Assembly (NCBI GenBank): GCA_023435925.1
Contig: JAEZLF010000069.1
Span: 1-37,465 of the forward strand
Direction of reading: 5' to 3'
Source of the DNA: Bacillota bacterium
GTDB taxonomy: Bacteria > Bacillota > Clostridia > Acetivibrionales > DTU013
DNA: 37,465 bases
Shown here: piece by piece, positions 29,498-36,937 of the stretch
Layout of the letters: each line of letters opens with the position of its first letter
Numbering within the stretch: the stretch's first letter is position 1
Notes under the pieces: generated by a model
Databases searched by the model: none
What the model was told of the DNA's origin: nothing
The model's input: only the letters and a program-made list of their open reading frames with translations
Program-made: the position numbers and the translations under genes

Positions 29498-30847
29498 TTA
29501 TTTACTCAAAATGGAGTCAATGCCTTCCGCCATCTGTCTGGCACAATCCTCCGGTGTTATTTTGTTATACATAAGCTGCTCAAACAACGGATCCAGATAA
29601 TCACCTGTAATCTGTCCGTACTCAGGCATCCCTGCGAACGGAAGTCTTCCGTACTTGCTCAATGGCCCCAGCACTTTTTGGATCGGGTCGTTCAAAATTT
29701 CCGGATCTGCAAGGACCTCTTCCGACCAAGCACCAATACCATTTTTCATGGACCATTCCTTCAGGACGTCCTTTGACAGCCAATATTTTATACATTCATA
29801 TGCTGCGGCTTTTTCCTTCTCATCTGCACTTGCTGTAACCATAAAGGCAACGCCGCCTCCGGGAACCTGTAAATTTCCATTGTCCGCTGCCGGAACAGCA
29901 CCTATGCCGAAATTAATACCGTTTGTTCTTAAGCCATTGATGAGCCAAGGTCCGTTTATATACATACCCAGCCTTCCACTCAAGAGTAAGTTGTCCATGT
30001 CTGCGCCGGACATCCCTACAGGAGTATGCCCATCTTTAGCAAATCCTTGCAGCATGGTCAGAACCTCAATGGTTTCCTTCGAATTGCAGACTGCTTTTGT
30101 CTGCTCATTGTTGAGCCAATCGCCGCCATTACTCCACAAAAAATTAGTAATGTTGGAGCTGCCTGTTGCTATGCCAAAACCATACTGTTCCTTTGACTTG
30201 TCAGTCAATTTAGCTGCAAATTGTTTCAGTTCGCTGAAGTTTTTGGGCGGGTTTTCAGGATCAAGTCCTGCCGCAAAGAAAAGATCCTTGTTCCAGTACA
30301 GATACTGTGTGTTATACTGCATGGGTATTCCAAAAACATTGCCTTTATACTTAAAAGCATCTTGAACGTTTTGTGCATAAATGGATTGGTCAAGTCCGGA
30401 TATGCTCCAGAAATCATCCAGGACAATAAGACCATCACTCTCTGCATATTCGGGGATCATTTCGGATCCGAGCAATAGCAAAGTTGGCGCCGTACCGGTA
30501 GCGAGGGCGGGAGCGAGCTTTTCAAAAAGATTTGCCCAGGGCATAATGTCCATCTGAACTTCAATGCCCATTTCGTTTGTTTTATTAAACTCGTCGAATA
30601 TTTCCCTGAGAATGTCTCCGTCGGAAGCTGTAAAGCCATTCCAGAACGTTACCTTTGTGCCGGTCAAATCCAGTTTCTCTGTCTGCGTTGAAGAATCCGA
30701 GGATCCAGTTGTATCGGTATTGTCTGTTGTCACAGCTGCTGTTCCGGTTCCAGCTCCAGTGTCTCCGGAACCACAGGCTGTGAAGCCGGTTACCGATAGC
30801 AGTGCGATGAGCACCATACAGATACATTTCATTACAAGTTTCCTCAT
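29498..30847 (-). CDS. Sugar ABC transporter substrate-binding lipoprotein
   Basis: This is the extracellular solute-binding protein (family 1, MalE-like) of the importer, 449 residues. The signal peptide ends with the lipobox FTAC, giving lipidated Cys25; Phe at the -3 position is slightly atypical. A Thr/Ser/Asp-rich linker (26-58) follows, then the binding lobe starting near VTFWNGFTASDGDI. The hinge segment YNTQYLYWNKDLF is typical of the family. It is the first gene after the LacI-type operator and promoter. AAGGGGGA precedes ATG 30847. Aromatic and acidic residues in the cleft fit an oligosaccharide ligand; the exact sugar is not readable. Confidence 0.95.
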   Translation of the reverse strand: MRKLVMKCICMVLIALLSVTGFTACGSGDTGAGTGTAAVTTDNTDTTGSSDSSTQTEKLDLTGTKVTFWNGFTASDGDILREIFDEFNKTNEMGIEVQMDIMPWANLFEKLAPALATGTAPTLLLLGSEMIPEYAESDGLIVLDDFWSISGLDQSIYAQNVQDAFKYKGNVFGIPMQYNTQYLYWNKDLFFAAGLDPENPPKNFSELKQFAAKLTDKSKEQYGFGIATGSSNITNFLWSNGGDWLNNEQTKAVCNSKETIEVLTMLQGFAKDGHTPVGMSGADMDNLLLSGRLGMYINGPWLINGLRTNGINFGIGAVPAADNGNLQVPGGGVAFMVTASADEKEKAAAYECIKYWLSKDVLKEWSMKNGIGAWSEEVLADPEILNDPIQKVLGPLSKYGRLPFAGMPEYGQITGDYLDPLFEQLMYNKITPEDCARQMAEGIDSILSK

Positions 30848-30871
30848 GATTATTATCCCCCTTTTAATTTT

Positions 30872-30887
30872 GCGTGCACGTGCACGC
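30872..30887. promoter_or_regulatory. LacI-family operator
   Basis: GCGTGCACGTGCACGC is a perfect 16-bp palindrome just downstream of the -10 box, around the expected transcription start. Its central CG and dyad shape are typical of LacI-family operators, and a LacI-type gene lies directly upstream. It stands out sharply from its AT-rich surroundings. Confidence 0.85.
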
Positions 30888-30896
30888 TGTAGTTAA

Positions 30897-30925
30897 ATAA
30901 TATCACGGAGATTTTCGTTTGTAAA
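30897..30925 (-). promoter_or_regulatory. Promoter of the sugar transport and arabinofuranosidase operon
   Basis: On the minus strand, TTTACA (30925-30920), a 17-bp spacer and TATTAT (30902-30897). The operator at 30872-30887 lies 9 bp downstream of the -10 box, so repressor binding would block initiation. Confidence 0.85.
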
Positions 30926-31055
30926 TATCAATTTAGAATTTAACGGCAGGATATAATTGGTAAACCCAAAAGTGCAAAAGTACATGGAAAACCATTAAAT
31001 AAAGTGGTTATTTTTATTAAATAGGGAATGTGGTAAATGAGATTATAGAGATTAA

Positions 31056-31136
31056 ATTCTCCCAAAATAATCTCGTGGGGAATTACGATGAGGTTATAAA
31101 GATTCTCCCAAAATAATCTCGTGGGGAATTACGATG
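31056..31136. repeat. Tandem duplication of the LacI gene 3' end
   Basis: A 35-bp sequence (ATTCTCCCAAAATAATCTCG through ACGATG) occurs identically at 31056-31090 and 31102-31136, period 46 bp. The second copy encodes the C-terminal residues PHEIILGES of the LacI-type protein; the first lies beyond its stop codon. The flank before each copy (GAGATTATAGAG and GAGGTTATAAAG) is also similar, so the duplicated unit was about 46-51 bp. Confidence 0.9.
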
Positions 31137-32077
31137 TGCTTATCAATATCCTTGCCATTCATTAAATCGATTAAATTAGAAATTGCCATTGTTCCTATTT
31201 TCTCAACAGGATAAAAAACTGTTGCTAGTGATGGCGTAACATGCTCCAGAGTATCAATACCGTCAAAGCCCATAATTCCAATATTTTCGGGTACTTTCTT
31301 TCCAATTTTTCGAAAATGTTTCAAAATATCCAGTGCAAACGTGTCTCCGGAACAAAAGAAAGCAGTCTTCTTATCCTGTTGTAAATAATTCTTTATATCA
31401 GCGATGTAATTGGAATGATCAATGACTGCATATCCAATACTTTTGTTTTCGTTCATTACATCCAGAAAGCCTGCCAGGCGCTGCTCATGTGAATAGATGT
31501 TTTCTTTATCCTTATTCTCCAATGGCGGGCACACGAAAACAATTTGATTGTAATTTTTAGAAACGATCAAATCTGTAGCATCCCTTGCTGCTTTATAGTC
31601 ATCGATGCCTATATACGAAATTTCATCGGATATTTCGTTTCCTATGACAATGACAGGAATGGGTAAATCCTTTAAAAATTCAATAAAAGCTTGGCCCTTA
31701 TTAACAGGACAAATAATAATCCCATCATTCCTTCGATCAACCAGGCGATTAATCAACTGTAATTCAAGATCGGGATCCTCTTCTTGAATTGTAATATTTA
31801 CAAAATAATTTTTTCTTTTGGCTTCGTTTACAATAGAGTTCAGCAATTGAGCAAAAAACCTGTTTTGGATATCAAAAACAACGACTCCGATACTCATTGA
31901 CCGGCCCTTAACAAGACTACGGGCAAGTAAATCGGGTCGATACCCCATTTTTTCTGAAACCTCTAATATTTTTTCCTTAGTCTCTTTGCTTATCCTCGGT
32001 TTGTTGTTCAGTGCCCTGTCAACTGTACCTCTTGAAACGCCGCATGCCCTGGCGATATCATCTACTGTTACTCCCAT
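31094..32077 (-). CDS. LacI-family transcriptional regulator of the arabinan operon
   Basis: A 327-residue regulator. The N-terminal helix-turn-helix is VTVDDIARACGVSRGTVDRA (3-22), with the hinge helix LARSLVKGRS at about 51-60. The periplasmic-binding-like effector domain starts at SIGVVVFDIQNRFF and has the usual NDGIIICP and IGIMGFDGID blocks. It most likely represses the co-oriented transport operon through the palindrome at 30872-30887, released by an arabino-sugar; this is inferred from position. AGGAG lies 10 nt before ATG 32077. Its 3' end is duplicated downstream. Confidence 0.94.
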   Translation of the reverse strand: MGVTVDDIARACGVSRGTVDRALNNKPRISKETKEKILEVSEKMGYRPDLLARSLVKGRSMSIGVVVFDIQNRFFAQLLNSIVNEAKRKNYFVNITIQEEDPDLELQLINRLVDRRNDGIIICPVNKGQAFIEFLKDLPIPVIVIGNEISDEISYIGIDDYKAARDATDLIVSKNYNQIVFVCPPLENKDKENIYSHEQRLAGFLDVMNENKSIGYAVIDHSNYIADIKNYLQQDKKTAFFCSGDTFALDILKHFRKIGKKVPENIGIMGFDGIDTLEHVTPSLATVFYPVEKIGTMAISNLIDLMNGKDIDKHIVIPHEIILGESL

Positions 32078-32521
32078 GTTTTAAATACTCCTGTACCTGT
32101 AATAATACCGCAAAATGCCTTCAGAACTTTAAAAAGAGATTACGGCCTGCTCTGTAAGCTATAACGATTATACTGCTACTCGGATAATACCACCAAATCG
32201 GTCATTTGTAAATTTTTTATTTCGTGCCAGGACAGGATACCTCATATTGTGCTGGAGAATCATTCCTGTATTGAAACAAAATGAACTTTGTAAATGCCGG
32301 TACGGGTGAATTTAAGCCACCGGGTGAGCACAAAGAGGCCAATGACTGCATTTTGGTTCTGGCAGATGCAGATACCAAATATTTATAAGTAATTTTAGTG
32401 GGTGGCTATTGTTGTTAGGTCAATAACTTTTTGATGGTATTGACGTCGTGAGATAATTGTGAAAGAATGATTTTTAAAAGGTTAGCGTCTTCTGAAAACA
32501 TAGATTAACAGGAGGATACTT
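32078..32521. other. Divergent intergenic region between LacI and GH42 genes
   Basis: The only structure seen is a short coding relic at 32281-32388. A weak plus-strand promoter may use TTGACG (32440-32445), but its -10 (AAGAAT, 32463-32468) is poor. No copy of the GTGCAC operator was found here, so the GH42 gene may not share the LacI control. Confidence 0.4.
32281..32388 (+). pseudogene. Short C-terminal relic, possibly of a DUF4038-type glycosidase
   Basis: Thirty-five codons from ATG 32281 to TAA 32386-32388 read FVNAGTGEFKPPGEHKEAND, then CILVLADADTKYL. The pattern Gly-x-Phe-x-Pro-Pro-Gly...Asp-x-x-Leu-Val-Leu resembles the C-terminal beta-sandwich (collagen-binding-like domain) of DUF4038/GH140-type glycosidases. 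The rest of such a gene is absent and a stop codon lies just upstream. No ribosome binding site. Identification is tentative. Confidence 0.35.
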
Positions 32522-34594
32522 ATGGCTAAATCATTGAATTTCGACAAAATTACTCTTGGCGTCTGTTATTATCCGGAGCACTGGCCGGAGGACTTATGGG
32601 AAAGCGATCTAAAAAGGATGCTGGAGCATGGCATTGAGGTGGTGCGAATTGCCGAGTTCGCTTGGAATAAATTCGAAACTGCAGAGGGCGAGTTTACATA
32701 TGATTTTTTTGACCGGTTTCTTGAGCTGGCCAACCGAACAGGGATCAAGGTCATCTTCTGCACACCTACTGCAACGCCTCCAGCCTGGCTGACCCATAAA
32801 TATCCCGAGGTACTCAATGCCCGGGTGGATGGGACTCTTTTCCGTCACGGCCTCCGCCGCCATTACAACTACAATTCACCGGTTTATAGAGAATTTACAG
32901 CACGGATTGTTGAGAACATAGCTTCCCACTACGGTTCAAATCCCGCAATTATTGGGTGGCAAATCGATAATGAACTCAATTGCGAGGTCAATGTATTTTA
33001 TTCGGAAGCGGATCATAAGGCTTTCCGCGAGTATCTGAAGAATAAATTTAAAACACTCGATGCGCTGAATGAGGCAATGGGAACGGCGTTCTGGAATCAG
33101 ACATACACCTCTTGGGATGAAGTGCATCTGACCAGGCCAACGGCCAATCAGGTGAACAACCCGCACCTTTCATTGGAGGAAAAGCGGTTTATATCTCACT
33201 CAACCATATCCTACTGCAAGCTGCAGGCGGACATCATAAGAAAATATGCTGACATGTATCAGTTCATTACAACAAATGGTATTTTTGGTCATATTGACAA
33301 CCATGAAATGACAGACACAGCTCTGGATTTCATTACCTATGACAGCTACCCGAATTTTGCATTTGATCCGGACGCCGGCCCAGGTTCATCAACTTCTGTA
33401 AACCTGAATGACCGCAATTGGTCCTGGAATCTAGCAAAAGCCAGAGCAATTTCACCTGTTTTCGGTATAATGGAACAGCAATCCGGAGCGGGAGGATGGG
33501 ACGCCCGGATGAAGCAGCCTGCTCCGAAGCCCGGACAGATGCAGCTGTGGAGTTTTCAATCCATTGCTAACGGCGCTGATTTTGTCAGCTATTTCCGGTG
33601 GCGTACCTGCTGGATCGGTACGGAAATCTACTGGCATGGACTCAATGACTATTCCAATTTACCCAACAGACGGCTGGAGGAACTGAAGCTCATCAGAGAG
33701 GATGTCCAAAAGCTTCAGGAGGCCGCCGGATCGGCATATAAAGCCGATATTGCCTTGGTAAGGGATTATGACAATGAATGGGACGGTGAGCAGGACCAAT
33801 GGCATGGGCCGCTGCGACAGGTAAGCGAAAATGGTTGGCATTGCGCAGCACAACTGTCTCATACCCCGATGGACCTGCTGTATATCAGGAGAACAGGAAC
33901 AGGTAAGACTACGATAAATGAATTGAGCAGGTATAAGCTGCTGGTGTATCCCCATGCTACGATACTTACCCGTGAAACGGCCGATCTGCTGAGAGAATAT
34001 GTTGCGCAGGGCGGAACGCTGATTATGGGAGCCCGCACCGGTTACAAGGACGAATTCGGACGCTGTCCGATGCGCCCGATGCCCGGTTTCGCAGGTGAAC
34101 TTTGCGGCGTCAGAGTCAGTGATTATACATTCCTTGGAGCGGCAGACGACCCTGAATATGCGCTATGGGATGGGCAGGACGTCGAAGCGCCGGTGTTTAA
34201 CGATATTCTGGAACCACTGGAAGGAGTAAGGGTTCTTGCTACATTCAAAGGCAATTACTATGACGGTCAACCGGCATTGGTGGCCAACAGCATAGGAAAA
34301 GGCACCGCGTATTATTTCGGCGCAGGATTCAGTACAGAGACTGCAGTGCATTTCCTGAGGAAGCTGGGTTTTGCCGAGCCCTATGCCGAAGTTATCGAAC
34401 TGCCGGAAGAAATAGAATTGGCGATGCGCTCCAAAGAGAGTAAGGATTTTATGTTCTTACTGAATTATATGAATATTCCAAAAGAGATTCATATCAAGAA
34501 ACCGATGAAGGATTTGTTGACAGGGCAAACTGTTTCCGGCAGGACAGAGATCGGAAGGTTTGGGGTAATGGTACTGGGCCGTCAGCAAGTGTAA
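32522..34594 (+). CDS. Glycoside hydrolase family 42 (beta-galactosidase / alpha-L-arabinopyranosidase)
   Basis: A retaining exo-glycosidase of 690 residues, full GH42 length: a TIM barrel (1-390), a trimerisation domain (about 395-600) and a small C-terminal beta domain. The acid/base is Glu151 in GWQIDNELN and the nucleophile Glu318 in FGIMEQQSG. YYPEHWPEDLW and RIAEFAWNKFE near the N-terminus are family hallmarks. No signal peptide: it acts inside the cell on imported galacto- or arabinogalacto-oligosaccharides. AGGAGG precedes ATG 32522. It is transcribed away from the LacI gene and, with GH51 and GH43, fits breakdown of pectin side chains (arabinogalactan). Confidence 0.95.
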   Translation: MAKSLNFDKITLGVCYYPEHWPEDLWESDLKRMLEHGIEVVRIAEFAWNKFETAEGEFTYDFFDRFLELANRTGIKVIFCTPTATPPAWLTHKYPEVLNARVDGTLFRHGLRRHYNYNSPVYREFTARIVENIASHYGSNPAIIGWQIDNELNCEVNVFYSEADHKAFREYLKNKFKTLDALNEAMGTAFWNQTYTSWDEVHLTRPTANQVNNPHLSLEEKRFISHSTISYCKLQADIIRKYADMYQFITTNGIFGHIDNHEMTDTALDFITYDSYPNFAFDPDAGPGSSTSVNLNDRNWSWNLAKARAISPVFGIMEQQSGAGGWDARMKQPAPKPGQMQLWSFQSIANGADFVSYFRWRTCWIGTEIYWHGLNDYSNLPNRRLEELKLIREDVQKLQEAAGSAYKADIALVRDYDNEWDGEQDQWHGPLRQVSENGWHCAAQLSHTPMDLLYIRRTGTGKTTINELSRYKLLVYPHATILTRETADLLREYVAQGGTLIMGARTGYKDEFGRCPMRPMPGFAGELCGVRVSDYTFLGAADDPEYALWDGQDVEAPVFNDILEPLEGVRVLATFKGNYYDGQPALVANSIGKGTAYYFGAGFSTETAVHFLRKLGFAEPYAEVIELPEEIELAMRSKESKDFMFLLNYMNIPKEIHIKKPMKDLLTGQTVSGRTEIGRFGVMVLGRQQV

Positions 34595-34741
34595 TACAGA
34601 ACTCTTTCTTATAGCAGCTATTTATTCTTACAAATTATTGGATAAACGTAATTTTTCATCCTACATCTGAAAGCAAGAAAAGTCGGGACGGTAAATAGTG
34701 ATAGTTATATAATTTATTTGCAGTCAAGAAGGAGTGATGGC

Positions 34742-35572
34742 ATGAGTACTTGGACAGAGGGCTTGCAAAACGCTATCGGATATATGGAAATAAATCTAAC
34801 AGAGGATATCCAGGTAAAGGATATAGCTGAAAAGGCATATGTATCAGAGTTTCATTTTCAGCGTATTTTTTCGGTGCTGTGCGGATTTAGTGTTACAGAA
34901 TATATTCGTAACAGAAGACTGACATTAGCGGCAAGAGAGCTGGCAGGTAGTGATGCAAAAGTAATTGATGTTGCTCTAAAATATGGCTATGATTCACCTG
35001 ATAGCTTTTCCAGAGCTTTTACAAGGTTTCATGGAATCACACCATCGGCTGCAAAGGAGAAAGGCGCACTTCTTCGAAATTTTGCGCCACTAAGAATAAA
35101 ATTATCACTGGAGGGTGGAACTATGATGGATTACCGAATTGAAGAGAAAGCAGCATTTACCGTAATGGGAAGAAAAAGAAGCTTTAGTAATGAGACCGCT
35201 TATCAAGAAATTCCGAAGTTTTGGCAAGAGCATATGAAAGATGGGGGTAGTGAGATTGTTTGTGGGATGTTTGGACTTTGTATTGATTCGAATGGTTCGG
35301 ATTTTGATTATCTGATAGCAGATAATTATTTACCATGGAAAGCTGTTCCGGTTGGGTGTGAGACCAGAACACTTCCTGCCGGGACATGGGCTGTATTTCC
35401 TTGCAAGATGAAGAATTTGCAGGATACCAATACGAAGATGTGGAAGGAATGGTTGCCAAACTGTAAGGACTACAAGCTTGGTGGAAACTATAATATTGAA
35501 TTGTATGCTCCCCCCGAAGAGGATATTTCAGAAAGTAATTGTGAGATATGGCTTCCAATTGAAAAGGTTTAG
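34742..35572 (+). CDS. AraC-family regulator with GyrI-like effector-binding domain
   Basis: A 276-residue protein. The AraC DNA-binding domain is N-terminal (about 8-105), with both helix-turn-helix motifs (VKDIAEKAYVSEFHFQRIF and VIDVALKYGYDSPDSFSRAF). The C-terminal half (about 125-276) resembles the GyrI-like/Rob C-terminal small-molecule-binding fold. This layout is that of Rob/BmrR-like multidrug or stress sensors. ATG 34742 is chosen because AAGGAG stands 7 nt upstream; an in-frame start at 34718 lacks one. It follows GH42 in the same direction, but the 147-bp gap and the domain type make a role in sugar control uncertain. Confidence 0.9.
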   Translation: MSTWTEGLQNAIGYMEINLTEDIQVKDIAEKAYVSEFHFQRIFSVLCGFSVTEYIRNRRLTLAARELAGSDAKVIDVALKYGYDSPDSFSRAFTRFHGITPSAAKEKGALLRNFAPLRIKLSLEGGTMMDYRIEEKAAFTVMGRKRSFSNETAYQEIPKFWQEHMKDGGSEIVCGMFGLCIDSNGSDFDYLIADNYLPWKAVPVGCETRTLPAGTWAVFPCKMKNLQDTNTKMWKEWLPNCKDYKLGGNYNIELYAPPEEDISESNCEIWLPIEKV

Positions 35573-35666
35573 CAGGAGAGGGCAGGGCTATGTTGCAGCA
35601 CTCATTTCCATTAATAAGACGTGCTATTAGCTTTATAAGTGAATAAAATTGAATAAGTAATGGTTG

Positions 35667-35703
35667 AACGCACTCGTTATTAATTTGCTGATGGGTGCGT
35701 TTT
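35667..35703 (+). terminator. Probable terminator of the AraC-family gene
   Basis: AACGCAC (35667-35673) pairs with GTGCGTT (35695-35701), ending in four T (35700-35703). The loop is long (21 nt), so efficiency is uncertain. Confidence 0.55.
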
Positions 35704-35711
35704 ACATTGGT

Positions 35712-35817
35712 GGGACAAGCGGGGGATACGTGGGGGATAAGCGGGGGACACGGGGACAGGACATGGGACAAGGGACAGGTTCCCTGTCCCGCATGTCCCT
35801 GTGTCCCTTGTCCCTTA
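35712..35817. repeat. GGGACA-rich repeat and hairpin
   Basis: GGGACA-like units occur repeatedly on the plus strand to 35779 and as their complement (TGTCCC) from 35785 on. The core hairpin is GGGACAGG (35772-35779) with CCTGTCCC (35783-35790). GGACATG (35759-35765) with CATGTCC (35792-35798) and further GGGACA/TGTCCC pairs extend it outward. Similar GGGACA/TGTCCC palindromes are scattered in many clostridial genomes. With the terminator above, it fills the 336-bp gap between the AraC and Dus genes. Confidence 0.75.
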
Positions 35818-35908
35818 ATGAAAAAACTTTCCTTTAAGTATTGTGGAAGAAATGCTTAGAACATGTTATCATGAAGTTATTTACTAAGCTTAACGGAGAA
35901 TATCAGGC

Positions 35909-36868
35909 ATGAAGCTTTATCTTGCGCCTATGGAGGGCATAACAGGCTATATTTTCAGGAATGCCCATAAAAAATATTTTGGGAGCATTACCAAATACTT
36001 TACGCCATTTATTTCGCCTGGCAATAATACTGCCTTAAGCAACAAGGAACGAAAGGATGTTTTGCCTGAAAACAACCGGGGGCTTTTTGTGGTTCCTCAA
36101 ATACTTACAAATAATGCTGAGGATTTTATTAGCACCTCAGCTGAGCTATGCCGTATGGGCTATAGGGAGGTAAATATCAATCTGGGCTGCCCGTCAGGTA
36201 CAGTAGCAGCCAAGAATAAGGGATCCGGCTTTCTTGCACAAAGAGACAGGCTTGACAGCTTTTTAGACAGCATTTATTCAAGGTCTAATATGAAGGTATC
36301 TGTTAAAACTAGAATAGGTAAGGACAACCCTGAAGAATTCTATGAATTGATCAAAATATACAACAAATACCCCATAAGTGAGCTGATTATTCATCCAAGA
36401 ATTCAGAAGGATCAGTATAAGAACAAGCCTCATCTTGACATTTTCAAGGCTTCGTTATCACTGAGCACTAATCCCGTTTGTTATAATGGAGACATTTTTA
36501 CAGTTGCTGACGGCAAGGCATTTCGTGAGAGCTTTCCTGCTGTGGGGACAGTAATGCTTGGAAGAGGGGCCGCTGCAAACCCTGCATTGGCTGATGAAAT
36601 CTGCGGTACAAAAAAGCTCTCAGGGGAGCTTCTTAAAAGCTTTCACGAAGAGCTATATGATGGATATAGAAGAACCATTCAGGGTGATATAAATGTTTTG
36701 TATAAGATGAAGGAGTTCTGGTTTTATGCTATACAGATGTTTTCTGACAATGCCAAATATGTAAAAGCAATAAGAAAGGCACAGAAGCTGAAGAATTATG
36801 AAGAAGCTGTGGAAAGTCTCTTCAAAGAGCGGGAAATCGTGGATGGCAATGGGTATCGACCGTACTGA
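35909..36868 (+). CDS. dus: tRNA-dihydrouridine synthase family protein
   Basis: A 319-residue FMN-dependent TIM-barrel protein of the Dus family (PF01207), which reduces uridines in the D-loop of tRNA. It opens with the family motif LAPMEGITGYIFRNA. The proposed catalytic Cys is in NLGCPSGTVAAKNKGSGFL, where the conserved NxGCP is clear. VKTRIG and the C-terminal MLGRGAAANPAL (phosphate-binding loop of FMN) are also present. The spacing is closer to DusC/DusB-like than DusA, but I would not assign a position in tRNA. CGGAGA lies 9 nt before ATG 35909. It stands between a repeat and a nucleotidyltransferase gene. Confidence 0.92.
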   Translation: MKLYLAPMEGITGYIFRNAHKKYFGSITKYFTPFISPGNNTALSNKERKDVLPENNRGLFVVPQILTNNAEDFISTSAELCRMGYREVNINLGCPSGTVAAKNKGSGFLAQRDRLDSFLDSIYSRSNMKVSVKTRIGKDNPEEFYELIKIYNKYPISELIIHPRIQKDQYKNKPHLDIFKASLSLSTNPVCYNGDIFTVADGKAFRESFPAVGTVMLGRGAAANPALADEICGTKKLSGELLKSFHEELYDGYRRTIQGDINVLYKMKEFWFYAIQMFSDNAKYVKAIRKAQKLKNYEEAVESLFKEREIVDGNGYRPY

Positions 36869-36937
36869 AGCGAATGGGAGAGAATCCGCTGTGGACGATC
36901 AACACAAAGAAAAACAAGTAAAAATATGGAGGTTATT

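Noticed and set aside
35712..35817. CRISPR-like short repeats
   Set aside because: The GGGACA units are irregular, with no fixed repeat length or spacers, and form an inverted structure; there are no cas genes.
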